A stretch of DNA of 64,000 nt from JBBROS01 sp963752225 (GCA_963752225.1 CAVVXS010000007.1:1116001-1180000); one strand, 5' to 3'; counted from the stretch's first letter, positions 52,698 to 61,110 are shown. Translations and numbers: made by a program. The notes: generated from the sequence alone by a model not told the origin.

Positions 52698-52812
52698 GAG
52701 TTTTGCAAGTCACTTCGCTCTTGCCCGCCGCCCGGGCCGCGTCACGCAACGTCTCGCGGCCGCCGTGGCAGCCCGATCCCGTGGCAGGAGGAATGGACCC
52801 GTCCACGCTCAC
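52698..52812 (-). other. Displaced N-terminal coding segment of bchY
   Basis: The frame from GTG 52812, which overlaps the bchX stop as GTGA, codes for V-S-V-D-G-S-I-P and then RETLRDAARAAGKSEV, the usual start of BchY. It runs out of phase with the main bchY frame, which reads K-L-A-A-D-Y-P-M-G-P. The shift lies between 52698 and 52713; the AAAA run at 52701-52704 or the base at 52710 is the candidate extra nucleotide. Confidence 0.75.
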
Positions 52813-53819
52813 GCCCCCTCGTAGACCACTTCGAGCGACGGCTTCGTCAGCACGGTCGCCGCGCACATGTCGGCTTCGGTCGCGGGCGTCAGCACGACGT
52901 TGCGGCCGACCGCTTCACCCTTGAACAGGCCGAGCAGCGCGTCGTGGCTCAGCGGGGTGGGGCGCACCGGCGGCGCCGAGGCGACCTGCTCGGCGAGCGT
53001 CTCGAACATCGGCGCCCACTCGCTGCCGGGGCGGCCGATGATCTCGTAATTGGCGCTCTTCTTGCGGATGTCGTCGTTGGCGGGGATCGCCGACAGCACC
53101 GGGATGCCGGCCGCGGCGGCAAAGGCCTGCGCCTCGCCGGTGCCGTCGTCCTTGTTGATGACCATGCCGGCCACGCCGACGTTGCCGCCCATCTTGCGGA
53201 AGTAGTCGACCGCGGAGCAGACATTGTTCGCGACATACAGCGATTGCAGGTCGTTCGAGCCGACCACGATCACCTTCTGGCACATGTCGCGGGCGATCGG
53301 CAGGCCGAAGCCGCCGCACACCACGTCACCGAGGAAGTCGAGCAGGACGTAATCAAAGCCCCACTCGTGGAAGCCCAGCTTCTCCAGCAGCTCGAAGCCG
53401 TGGATGATGCCGCGCCCGCCGCAGCCGCGGCCGACCTCGGGGCCGCCGAGCTCCATCGCGAAGACGCCGTCGCGGATGAAGCACACGTCGCCGATACCGA
53501 CCTTCTCGCCGGCCAGCTTCTTCTTCGACGATGTCTCGATGATGGTCGGGCAGGAGCGGCCGCCGAACAGCAGCGAGGTGGTGTCGGATTTCGGGTCGCA
53601 GCCGATCAGCAGCACGCGCTTGCCCTGCTGCGCCATCATGTAGCTGAGATTGGCCAGGGTGAACGACTTGCCGATGCCGCCCTTGCCGTAGATGGCGATG
53701 ACCTGCGTCTCTTTCTTCGGCGCAACGGTGGACGGCGCGTCAGGCTCGATCGCCGCCTCGGCACGAAGGGCGTCGGTCATGCTGCCGGGGGTGCTGCCGA
53801 GGGGGCTGATCGCATTCAT
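52809..53819 (-). CDS. bchX: Chlorophyllide a reductase iron protein (subunit X)
   Basis: A 336-residue nitrogenase-iron-protein homologue that supplies ATP-driven electrons to BchYZ. The P-loop is GKGGIGKS (45-52); the cysteines in GRGCGGRG and DVVCGGFG bridge the 4Fe-4S cluster between two subunits. The ATG at 53819 overlaps the bchC stop as ATGA. The frame is open further upstream but there is the antisense or out-of-frame bchC. Confidence 0.97.
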   Translation of the reverse strand: MNAISPLGSTPGSMTDALRAEAAIEPDAPSTVAPKKETQVIAIYGKGGIGKSFTLANLSYMMAQQGKRVLLIGCDPKSDTTSLLFGGRSCPTIIETSSKKKLAGEKVGIGDVCFIRDGVFAMELGGPEVGRGCGGRGIIHGFELLEKLGFHEWGFDYVLLDFLGDVVCGGFGLPIARDMCQKVIVVGSNDLQSLYVANNVCSAVDYFRKMGGNVGVAGMVINKDDGTGEAQAFAAAAGIPVLSAIPANDDIRKKSANYEIIGRPGSEWAPMFETLAEQVASAPPVRPTPLSHDALLGLFKGEAVGRNVVLTPATEADMCAATVLTKPSLEVVYEGA

Positions 53820-54754
53820 GCGCAGGCGCTCCAATCCAGGATCATCTTCAGGCAGCCGGCATCCTCGAACGCCGTCCGGTACGCGTCGGGCGCGGCATCG
53901 GCGCCGGCGCGGTGTGTGATCAGGCCCTCGAGATCGAGCGTGCCGGCGGCGATCCAATCGGCGACCGCGTCGAGGTCGGCGCGCTGCCACTGCGCGGCGA
54001 CGCGGATGCGGGCTTCCTTCATGAAGGCCGGCGGGAAGGCGAAGCTCATCCGCTCGCTGTAGAAACCCGCCAGCACCACCTCGCCGCCCGGCGCCAGGCG
54101 CGCCACCAGCGCGTCGAGCAGCCCGGCGTCGCCGCTCGCGTCATAGATCGCGCGGTAGTCGCGGCGATCGTCCGCGCCCGGCGCCGTGACCTCGTAGCCG
54201 TGGGCGCCCCCGCTCCGGGCCGGGTTGGTTTCCCACACGACCGGCGCCGGGCCGCCATGCAGCAGCGTGAGCCGCGCCAGCAGGCGGCCGACCACGCCAT
54301 GGCCGACGATCAGATCCGGCAACGCGTTCGGCGCCGACAAAGCGTGCTGGGCGGTCGCCGCCAAGGCCAGCAGGATACCCCGCTCGCCGAGCAACTCCGC
54401 GACCGGCACGACGCGCGCGCCCGGCACGACGAGGCGGGACGCGGTGGCGCCGAACAGGCCGCGGACCGCGCCGAAGCAGGTCGCGCCCGGAACGAACACC
54501 GTCGTGCCCCGCTCGATGCCGGCCGCATCACCCGCCGCGATCACCCGCCCCACGCTCTCGTAACCCGGCACCAGCGGATAGCCCATGCCGGGAAAATGCG
54601 GCATGCGGCCGGTGTAAAGCAGACGCTCGGTCCCGGTGCTGACACCGCTCCACCGCGTCTCGACGAGCACGTCGGCCGGGCCCGGCTCGGTGAGCGGCAA
54701 ACGCGTCAGCGCCAGGCTCTGCGGTGCATCGAGGACGATTGCCTGCGTGAACAT
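53816..54754 (-). CDS. bchC: Bacteriochlorophyllide dehydrogenase (BchC)
   Basis: Oxidises the 3-hydroxyethyl group of bacteriochlorophyllide to acetyl. The 312-residue MDR-type dehydrogenase begins QAIVLDAPQSLAL and has the family WSGVSTGTERLL and VPGYESVGRV segments. It is the first gene of the bchCXYZ-pufBALMC stretch, with a TGT-N12-ACA box about 85-100 bases upstream of its start. Confidence 0.95.
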   Translation of the reverse strand: MFTQAIVLDAPQSLALTRLPLTEPGPADVLVETRWSGVSTGTERLLYTGRMPHFPGMGYPLVPGYESVGRVIAAGDAAGIERGTTVFVPGATCFGAVRGLFGATASRLVVPGARVVPVAELLGERGILLALAATAQHALSAPNALPDLIVGHGVVGRLLARLTLLHGGPAPVVWETNPARSGGAHGYEVTAPGADDRRDYRAIYDASGDAGLLDALVARLAPGGEVVLAGFYSERMSFAFPPAFMKEARIRVAAQWQRADLDAVADWIAAGTLDLEGLITHRAGADAAPDAYRTAFEDAGCLKMILDWSACA

Positions 54755-54812
54755 TGTTGCCCTCCCCCTCGCTGCTGCCCGGTTGCGCCGCTAGTTCCGG
54801 CTATTCTGGTGA

Positions 54813-54828
54813 GTCAGGTTATCCTGAC
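54813..54828. promoter_or_regulatory. Palindrome GTCAGG-TTAT-CCTGAC upstream of bchC
   Basis: A perfect 16-base palindrome in the crtF-bchC gap, ten bases from the TGT-N12-ACA box. The second arm TGAC also pairs at distance with the GTCA of that box. It may be a second operator; the binding protein is unknown. Confidence 0.4.
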
Positions 54829-54837
54829 GTCCCAATG

Positions 54838-54855
54838 TGTCAACGTTTATTTACA
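54838..54855. promoter_or_regulatory. PpsR/CrtJ-type box upstream of bchC
   Basis: TGTCAACGTTTATTTACA fits the consensus TGT-N12-ACA exactly. PpsR (CrtJ) represses bch and crt promoters under oxygen through such palindromes. It sits 84 bases upstream of bchC, where the bchC promoter of other purple bacteria is controlled. No ppsR gene is in the window. Confidence 0.7.
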
Positions 54856-54864
54856 TTCGACGTG

Positions 54865-55959
54865 TCAGGCCCGCGCCACGATGAGGCCCGTCTGCAACGG
54901 CGTGGCTGTCCGCCGCCTGCGCGCGGACCGGAATCCGGCGTCCAGCAGCATGCGGCGCAGCAAGCGCGGCGTACGAGCGCGACCGCTGCCCATCGCCAGC
55001 AAGTACATGCCGAAATAAGCGTCCCCCACCGTCTCGGCCCCGCGCACACCGGCCATCGGCTCGGCCAGCAGCAGCGTGCCGCCCGGCGGCAACGCGGCGC
55101 GAACGGCGCGCAGCAGCGTCATGGCAGCCGGATCGTCGTGGTCGTGCACGACCCGCACCAGCGAGATCAGGTCGGCGCCGCGCGGCAGCGCGTCCCGCAT
55201 CATGTCGCCGCCGCGCACTTGGGCGCGGCCAGCGATCCCGGCCTCGGCGAATCGGGCGCCGGCCCGGGCGACCACGGCGGGCAGGTCGAACAGCATCACC
55301 TGCAGCGCCGGCGCCCGCGCCGCGGCGGCCACCAGGAACCGGCCGTCGCCGCCGCCGACGTCGAGCAGCAGGCGATGCCGCCGCACGTCGTAGGCGTCGA
55401 GGATCTCGGCCGCCACCAGCGGCTGCGACGCCGCCATCAGCTCGGAATAGGCCGCCACCTGCTCGCCTCCGAGCGCGCTCGGCGCGCCCGTCCCGGCATA
55501 GCCCCACAAGCCGGCCAGCGTGCCGCGGCCTTCCCGCAGCAGCCGCACCGGGTCGGCGAGGTCGGCGTAGAGTGCGCCGTGGTGCTTCACCATGGCCGCG
55601 ACGGCCGGGTTGCCGACCATCGCCGCGCCCAGCGAGCCCAGGCCCCAGGCGCGGCCCCGCCGCTCCACCAGCCCGAGCGACCCGGCGGCGGCCAGCAGCC
55701 GCTCGACCGCGGCGGGGGGCAGGTCGAGGCCCAACGCCTCAGCCGGCATCGGGCCGCGGGCCAGCCGCTCGAACACGTCGAGCTGCACGCAGGCGAGCAG
55801 GATTTGCGAGTAGATGAAGCCGGAGCACAGGTCGAACAGCGCCCGCGCCCGGCGCCGCGCCACCGGTCGGGTTGGCGGGAACCGAGCCGCCCAAGCGCGG
55901 AACGCCGGGTCGCCGACTAGGCGGTCGCGCCACCCGGCCAGGAACGGGGGCAGGGTCAG
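54865..55959 (-). CDS. crtF: Demethylspheroidene/hydroxyneurosporene O-methyltransferase
   Basis: Methylates the 1-hydroxy group of acyclic carotenoids. The 364-residue protein has a dimerisation/lead part (WRDRLV...RWAARFPPTRPVARRRARALFDLCSGFIYSQ) and a class I SAM methyltransferase domain with LLLDVGGGDGRFLVA. No ATG, GTG or TTG lies in frame near the conserved N-terminus. CTG at 55959, which overlaps the crtE stop as CTGA, is the only workable start and matches the 4-bp overlap pattern of this genome. It lies in the crtE-crtF-bchC order known from Rhodobacter. Confidence 0.92.
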   Translation of the reverse strand: MTLPPFLAGWRDRLVGDPAFRAWAARFPPTRPVARRRARALFDLCSGFIYSQILLACVQLDVFERLARGPMPAEALGLDLPPAAVERLLAAAGSLGLVERRGRAWGLGSLGAAMVGNPAVAAMVKHHGALYADLADPVRLLREGRGTLAGLWGYAGTGAPSALGGEQVAAYSELMAASQPLVAAEILDAYDVRRHRLLLDVGGGDGRFLVAAAARAPALQVMLFDLPAVVARAGARFAEAGIAGRAQVRGGDMMRDALPRGADLISLVRVVHDHDDPAAMTLLRAVRAALPPGGTLLLAEPMAGVRGAETVGDAYFGMYLLAMGSGRARTPRLLRRMLLDAGFRSARRRRTATPLQTGLIVARA

Positions 55960-56840
55960 GCGGCGAACTGCGCGACCCGGGCTTCGACCTCCTGCGGCAC
56001 CAGACGGATCGTCTCGGTCAGTATATGCCCGCTCAACGACGACCGCCCCGGGCAGTCCGGCACCGCATCGGCCGCCACCTGCGCCAGCGCATGCAGCCGC
56101 TCCAGCGCGCCGCCGAGCCCGAGCAGGTGCACGGCATTGGGCCGCGCATGCGCCACATCCTGCTGCACCGGCTTGCCGAGTTTGGCCGCGTCGCCGGTGG
56201 CGTCGAGGATGTCGTCGGCGACCTGATACGCTTCGCCAAGCTCCATCCCGAGCCGCCGCCACGGCTCCGCCTCGGCCCCGGCCGCGGCGGCGCCGGCCAC
56301 GGTCGCGGCGGCGAACAGCGCCCCGGTCTTTTGCCGCTGATACAGCGCGAGATCGTCCACGCTGTCCTCGCATTCCCAAGCCTGGCCGGCGACGATCCCG
56401 GACGGCACGCCAACCGCAAGCCCGACCGTCATCACCAGCGGCGCCAGACGCAGCGGCGCCAAGGCCGCCCCCTGCGCCAAGGTCTGGAACGCCAGCACGA
56501 TCAGCGCATCACCGGTCAGCACCGCCAGCGGCTCGCCGAATGCCCGATGCACCGAAGGCTGACCGCGCCGGGTCGCGGCGTCGTCGAAGCACGGCAGGTC
56601 GTCATGGACGAGGCTCGCGCAATGCAGCAGCTCGATGGCGGCCGCGGCGGCGTCGGTCACGGCGGGCTCGTCCTCGCCGCACGCCGCCGCGACCGCGAGG
56701 CACAGGCGCGGCCGGATGCGGGCGCCGCGGGGAAACACGGCGTGGCGCATGGCGGCGGCGAGCCGCGGCGGGCAGCCGCCAGCGTCGGCGCGGCCGACTG
56801 CGACGTGCAGGCTCCGTTCGATCCGGCTTGACGCGTCCAT
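55956..56840 (-). CDS. crtE: Geranylgeranyl diphosphate synthase
   Basis: Makes GGPP, the precursor of carotenoids and of the bacteriochlorophyll tail. The 294-residue prenyl transferase has the first Asp-rich motif DDLPCFDD near 79-86 and the second DDILD near 214. The ATG at 56840 has GGGGAGG upstream. It is the first gene of the crtEF-bchCXYZ-puf run; the divergent crtD begins about 115 bases away, across an operator-like region. Confidence 0.94.
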   Translation of the reverse strand: MDASSRIERSLHVAVGRADAGGCPPRLAAAMRHAVFPRGARIRPRLCLAVAAACGEDEPAVTDAAAAAIELLHCASLVHDDLPCFDDAATRRGQPSVHRAFGEPLAVLTGDALIVLAFQTLAQGAALAPLRLAPLVMTVGLAVGVPSGIVAGQAWECEDSVDDLALYQRQKTGALFAAATVAGAAAAGAEAEPWRRLGMELGEAYQVADDILDATGDAAKLGKPVQQDVAHARPNAVHLLGLGGALERLHALAQVAADAVPDCPGRSSLSGHILTETIRLVPQEVEARVAQFAA

Positions 56841-56872
56841 GCCGCCCTCCCCTGGTCAATCTGCTGGCTGAG

Positions 56873-56928
56873 TGTCAGTCTTAAGTGTCAGCTTTGTTTG
56901 TCAGCGGAAGTGTCAATTAGTCCTGACA
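56873..56928. promoter_or_regulatory. TGTCA repeat array with a PpsR/CrtJ-type box, crtE-crtD control region
   Basis: Four direct TGTCA words begin at 56873, 56886, 56899 and 56911 (steps of 13, 13 and 12 bases). The last forms TGTCAATTAGTCCTGACA at 56911-56928, a perfect TGT-N12-ACA box. The region separates the divergent crtE and crtD starts, so one repressor could control both. The upstream direct repeats have no ACA partner and may be weak or cooperative sites. Confidence 0.65.
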
Positions 56929-56956
56929 TGTGCGTCAAGGACTTTCGCAAGCCGGG

Positions 56957-58516
56957 ATGTGTCGCCGTGGTGAAAACGCATTGAGGACGGTGGTCGTGAT
57001 CGGCGCCGGGATGGGCGGGCTGGCCGCCGCGATCGACCTCGCCGTCGCCGGCTGCGACGTCACGGTCGTGGAGCGGTCCGGCGCGCCGGGCGGCAAGATG
57101 CGCGAGATCGAGGTCGGGGGGCGCCCGATCGACGGCGGCCCGACCGTGTTCACCATGCGCTGGGTGTTCGAGGCCCTGTTCGCCGACGCTGCGGCGACGC
57201 TGTCCGACCATCTGACGCTGCGTCCCGCGACGACGCTGGCGCGCCATGCCTGGGCCGGTCAGCAGCGGCTCGACTTGTTTGCCGACCGGGCGCAGTCGGC
57301 CGACGCCATCGGCGCCTTCGCCGGCGCCGCCGAGGCCCGCGGCTATCTCGCGTTCTGCAACGACGCACGGCGCATGTACGACACCTTGGAACGGTCGTTC
57401 ATGACCCGGGACAAGCCGAGCATGGCCGGTCTGGTGGCAAGCGTCGGCGTGTTCGGCGCGCTGCGACTGCGGCCCTACGAGATCTACATGGCCGAGCTCT
57501 CGCGGCACTTCAAAGACCCGCGCCTGCAGCAATTGTTCGGCCGCTACGCGACCTATTGCGGAACCTCGCCCTATCAGGCGGCGGCGACGCTGATGCTGGT
57601 GGCGCATGTCGAGCAGGAAGGCGTGTGGCTGGTGGACGGCGGCATGCACCGCGTCGCGGCGGCGATGGCCGCGCTGGCCGCCCGGCATGGCGCCCGGTTC
57701 CGCTACGACACGCCCGTGGCCGAGGTGATGGTGGCAAGCGGGCGCGCGGCCGGGGTGCGTCTGGCGAATGGCGAAGTGATCCACGCCGACGCCGTGATCA
57801 TGAACGGCGACCCGGCGGCGCTTGCCACCGGCCTGCTCGGCGGGGCGGCGACGGCCGCCGGGCTGCCGGCCAACAAATTCCCGGAGCGGTCATTGTCGGC
57901 GGCCACCTGGGCGATGCTGGCCGAGACGAGCGGCCTGAACCTGGTCCGCCACACAGTATTCTTCTCAAGCGATTACCCGCTCGAGTTCAAGTTGATCGGC
58001 AACGGGATGCTGCCGACTGAGCCCACCACCTATGTGTGCGCCCAGGACCGCGGCGACAGCGACGGCCCGGCGCCGGATGGCCCGGAGCGGCTGCTGCTGC
58101 TGGTCAACGCGCCCGCGTCCGGCGACCGCCGCGCTTTCAGCCAAGTGGAGATCGAGCAGTGCATGCAAGGAGTGTCGGGGCTTCTGGAGCGTTGTGGAGC
58201 GCAGATCCGGCCGGTGGGAGCGCCGGTGCTGACCACGCCGGCACAGTTCCACCGCCTGTTCCCGGCCACGGGGGGAGCGCTGTACGGCCAGGCGACGTTG
58301 CCGGGGGGCAGCAGCTTCAAGCGGCCGGGGGCGCGGACCAAGCTGGACGGGCTTTACCTGGCGGGGGGTGGCGTGCATCCGGGGGCGGGGGTGCCGATGG
58401 CGACGCTGTCGGGCCGGATCGCGGCGGCGTCGCTGCTGCAGGACCGGGACCGGAGCCGCGGTTCGATTCGCCTGTCCCGCCGCGCGGCTACATCTGGTGG
58501 TATGTCGACGCGCTGA
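56957..58516 (+). CDS. crtD: 1-hydroxycarotenoid 3,4-desaturase (methoxyneurosporene dehydrogenase)
   Basis: Introduces the 3,4 double bond in the spirilloxanthin/spheroidene branch. A 519-residue FAD enzyme of the phytoene-desaturase family: VVVIGAGMGGLAAA near the N-terminus, WLVDGGMHRVAAAM, and the C-terminal LYLAGGGVHPGAGVPMATLSGR. The start is uncertain: ATG 56957, GTG 56930 and TTG 56981 are all in frame and none has a strong ribosome site. Its last 64 bases or so overlap the start of the crtC coding frame. The SRR..ATSGG-STR C-terminus is typical of CrtD. Confidence 0.93.
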   Translation: MCRRGENALRTVVVIGAGMGGLAAAIDLAVAGCDVTVVERSGAPGGKMREIEVGGRPIDGGPTVFTMRWVFEALFADAAATLSDHLTLRPATTLARHAWAGQQRLDLFADRAQSADAIGAFAGAAEARGYLAFCNDARRMYDTLERSFMTRDKPSMAGLVASVGVFGALRLRPYEIYMAELSRHFKDPRLQQLFGRYATYCGTSPYQAAATLMLVAHVEQEGVWLVDGGMHRVAAAMAALAARHGARFRYDTPVAEVMVASGRAAGVRLANGEVIHADAVIMNGDPAALATGLLGGAATAAGLPANKFPERSLSAATWAMLAETSGLNLVRHTVFFSSDYPLEFKLIGNGMLPTEPTTYVCAQDRGDSDGPAPDGPERLLLLVNAPASGDRRAFSQVEIEQCMQGVSGLLERCGAQIRPVGAPVLTTPAQFHRLFPATGGALYGQATLPGGSSFKRPGARTKLDGLYLAGGGVHPGAGVPMATLSGRIAAASLLQDRDRSRGSIRLSRRAATSGGMSTR

Positions 58517-59376
58517 GCGACGACGGCGCCCACGGCATCACGATCATCGCCTTCATCGGCAGCGTGTTCTCGCCGTGGTACGCCTGGGCCCGCCGCGGCG
58601 GGCGCCCGGCCGACCCTGAGAACCATGTCTGCCTCCATGTCGCGTTGTACGGCACGCCGGGGGGGTGGGCGATGACCGAACGCCGGCGGGCGGCGCTCTA
58701 TCGCGACGCCACCACCTTGAACATCGGGCCGAGCCGGGTGGCCTGGCACGACGACTCGTTGGTGATCCAGATCGACGAGGTGTGCGCGCCGCTGCCCCGG
58801 CGCATCCGCGGCACGGTGCGCGTGCACCCCTCCGCGCTGACCGGCGCCGAGTTCAATCTCGACCAAGCCGGGCAGCACCGCTGGTCGCCGATCGCGCCGG
58901 TGAGCCGGGTGGACGTGTCGCTCGACCGGCCAGGCTTGCAGTGGTCCGGCCCCGGCTACCTCGACAGCAACCGCGGCAGCCGTCCGCTGGAAGCGGATTT
59001 CGCCCACTGGGACTGGTGCCGCGCCCCGACCGCCGAGGGGGCCGCGATCCTCTACAACGCCGAACGGCTGGAGGGTGGCGAGCAATCGCTCGCGTTGCAG
59101 GTGACCCGCGACGGTGCTGTCAGCCGATTCGACGCGCCGCCGCGCGCCACGCTGCAGCCCACGCGCTGGCGCATTCCGCGCCACACCCGCGCCGACCCCG
59201 GCAGCACGCCGCGGGCCCGGCAAACGCTGACCGACTCCCCGTTCTATGCCCGCAGCGTGATCGAGACGCGGCTGCTCGGGCAGGACCTCGTGGCCGTGCA
59301 TGAGAGTCTCGACATGGCCCGCTTCACCTCACCGGTGGTGCAGGCGATGCTGCCGTTTCGGGTGCCGCGTCGATAG
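58453..59376 (+). CDS. crtC: Carotenoid 1,2-hydratase (hydroxyneurosporene synthase)
   Basis: Adds water to the 1,2 double bond of neurosporene or lycopene. About 307 residues with CrtC hallmarks: YIWWYVDALSDDG, TIIAFIGSVFSPWYAWARR, PENHVCLHVALY, WAMTERR, and the C-terminal DSPFYARSVIETRL. The conserved start (P-R-F-D-S-P-V-P) lies in the end of crtD, in the -1 frame. No ATG, GTG, TTG or CTG occurs in frame upstream for over 70 bases; the start given is only the edge of homology. Initiation at ATG 58672 would lose about 70 conserved residues. Confidence 0.88.
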   Translation, partial: EPRFDSPVPPRGYIWWYVDALSDDGAHGITIIAFIGSVFSPWYAWARRGGRPADPENHVCLHVALYGTPGGWAMTERRRAALYRDATTLNIGPSRVAWHDDSLVIQIDEVCAPLPRRIRGTVRVHPSALTGAEFNLDQAGQHRWSPIAPVSRVDVSLDRPGLQWSGPGYLDSNRGSRPLEADFAHWDWCRAPTAEGAAILYNAERLEGGEQSLALQVTRDGAVSRFDAPPRATLQPTRWRIPRHTRADPGSTPRARQTLTDSPFYARSVIETRLLGQDLVAVHESLDMARFTSPVVQAMLPFRVPRR

Positions 59377-59525
59377 TTCCTGCCCAAACAAGGGGCGAAC
59401 CGCCGGTCTGGTAGGCAGTGCCGGTTTGGCGGTGCCATATTCCCGGGCAGCGCGGCCGCTTTTGCATTGCACCATTCGGGTCCGCTTGCGACCTTGCCTC
59501 GGTCAACTCGGCAGGGAGGCCATGC

Positions 59526-61103
59526 ATGCTCCGGGTCAAGCTCCTCTCCCACCTTGCCGCCACCGGGTTATTGCTGTCGGCGGGCACGGCTACGGCACAG
59601 GGCGTGCTGACCGTCGCGATGACGGCGGGCGACATTCCGGTGACCGGCGGCAACCCCGACCAGGGTTTCGAAGGCTTCCGCTTCGTGGCGCTCAACCTCT
59701 ACGACGCGCTGGTGAACTGGGACCTCTCGAGCGCCGACAAGCCGTCCGGCATCAAGCCGGGCTTGGCCACCGAATGGCACGTCGACGAGGCAAATCCGAA
59801 GCGGTGGCTGTTCACCCTGCGCGAGGGGGTCAAGTTCCACGACGGCTGCCCGTTCACAGCCGACGATGTGGTCTGGAACTTCGGCCGCTTCGACGAGAAG
59901 GCGCCGCAGTGGAACCCGCAGCAATTCGCCTTGAGCCGGGCCTACCTGCCGAATTTCGTCGGCGCGGAGAAGGTGGACGACCACACCGTGGCACTTACCA
60001 CCAAGGTGCCGAGCGCACTGTTCCCCTACGAGATGAGCTACGTGCTGATGACCAGCCGCTGCCGGGCGGAGGCCCTGAAATACGATTGGGCCGCCTATGC
60101 CAACCAGCCCTCCGGCACCGGCCCATACAAGTTCGACCGCATGGTGCCGCATGAACGGCTCGAGCTGGTGCCGAACAAAAATTATTGGGACAAGGCGCGC
60201 ATCCCGAAGCAGGATCGCCTCGTCCTGCTGCCGATCCCCGAGGCCAGCACCCGCACCGCGGCGCTGCTGAGCGGCCAGGTGAACTTCGTCGAGGCGCCGA
60301 CGCCGGACGCCATCCCGCGCCTGAAATCGTCCGGCATGACGGTGATCACCAACACCTACCCGCACAATTGGTCCTATCAGCTCAACTTCATCAACGGCCC
60401 GTTCAAGGACGTGCGGGTGCGCAAGGCCGCCAACTATGCGTTGAACCGGGCCGACATCGTTGAATTGCTGGGGGGCGTCGCGCAGGAAGGGGCCGCCAAC
60501 TTCCCGCCGTCCTCGCCGCTCTACGGCCACCCGGTCAGCTACAAGTTCGACCTGCCGAAGGCGAAGGCGTTGCTGAAAGAGGCCAACTGCGTTCCCTGCA
60601 AGATCACGCTGGCGATCAGCACCTCGGGCTCCGGCCAGATGCAGCCGCTGCCGATGAACGAGCTGATCAAGTCGCAATTGGAAGAAGCCGGGTTCGCGGT
60701 AAACCTCCAGGTGATGGACTGGAACGCGCTGCTGGCACTCGCCCGCGGCGGCGTCGAAACGGCGCCCAACGTGGACGGGATCAACGTCAGCCGCGCGCTG
60801 CAGGATCCGATCAACGGGATGACCCGGTTCATGCAGAAGGCGCAATGGTCGCCGGCCGGCGGCAACTGGGGCCACTACTTCTCCGATGAGGCCGAGACGA
60901 TGATCACCGCGGCCTTCAACGAGTTCGACGCCGGCAAGCGCCAAGCGGACCTGATCAAGCTGCACGAGAAGATGGTCGACGACGCGGTCATGCTGTGGGC
61001 GGTGCACGACATCAACCCGCGCGCCATCTCGCCCAAGGTGCACGGGTTCGTGCAGGCGCAGAACTGGTTCCAGGACCTGACGCCGATCACCATCGCGAAA
61101 TAG
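59526..61103 (+). CDS. Peptide ABC transporter substrate-binding protein (family 5)
   Basis: A 525-residue periplasmic binding protein with a Sec-type signal (RVKLLSHLAATGLLLSAGTATAQG), unlike the Tat-type proteins at 28-31 kb. Family segments: WLFTLREGVKFHDGCPFTADDV and GTGPYKFDRM. The ATG at 59526 follows GGGAGG by 6 bases. It is the first gene of a second importer operon (binding protein, B, C, F and probably D). Confidence 0.93.
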   Translation: MLRVKLLSHLAATGLLLSAGTATAQGVLTVAMTAGDIPVTGGNPDQGFEGFRFVALNLYDALVNWDLSSADKPSGIKPGLATEWHVDEANPKRWLFTLREGVKFHDGCPFTADDVVWNFGRFDEKAPQWNPQQFALSRAYLPNFVGAEKVDDHTVALTTKVPSALFPYEMSYVLMTSRCRAEALKYDWAAYANQPSGTGPYKFDRMVPHERLELVPNKNYWDKARIPKQDRLVLLPIPEASTRTAALLSGQVNFVEAPTPDAIPRLKSSGMTVITNTYPHNWSYQLNFINGPFKDVRVRKAANYALNRADIVELLGGVAQEGAANFPPSSPLYGHPVSYKFDLPKAKALLKEANCVPCKITLAISTSGSGQMQPLPMNELIKSQLEEAGFAVNLQVMDWNALLALARGGVETAPNVDGINVSRALQDPINGMTRFMQKAQWSPAGGNWGHYFSDEAETMITAAFNEFDAGKRQADLIKLHEKMVDDAVMLWAVHDINPRAISPKVHGFVQAQNWFQDLTPITIAK

Positions 61104-61110
61104 CCGCAAG

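Noticed and set aside
52698..52720. RF2-like programmed frameshift in bchY
   Set aside because: The upstream frame has no stop at the junction and there is no internal Shine-Dalgarno just before it, so the known +1 mechanism does not apply.
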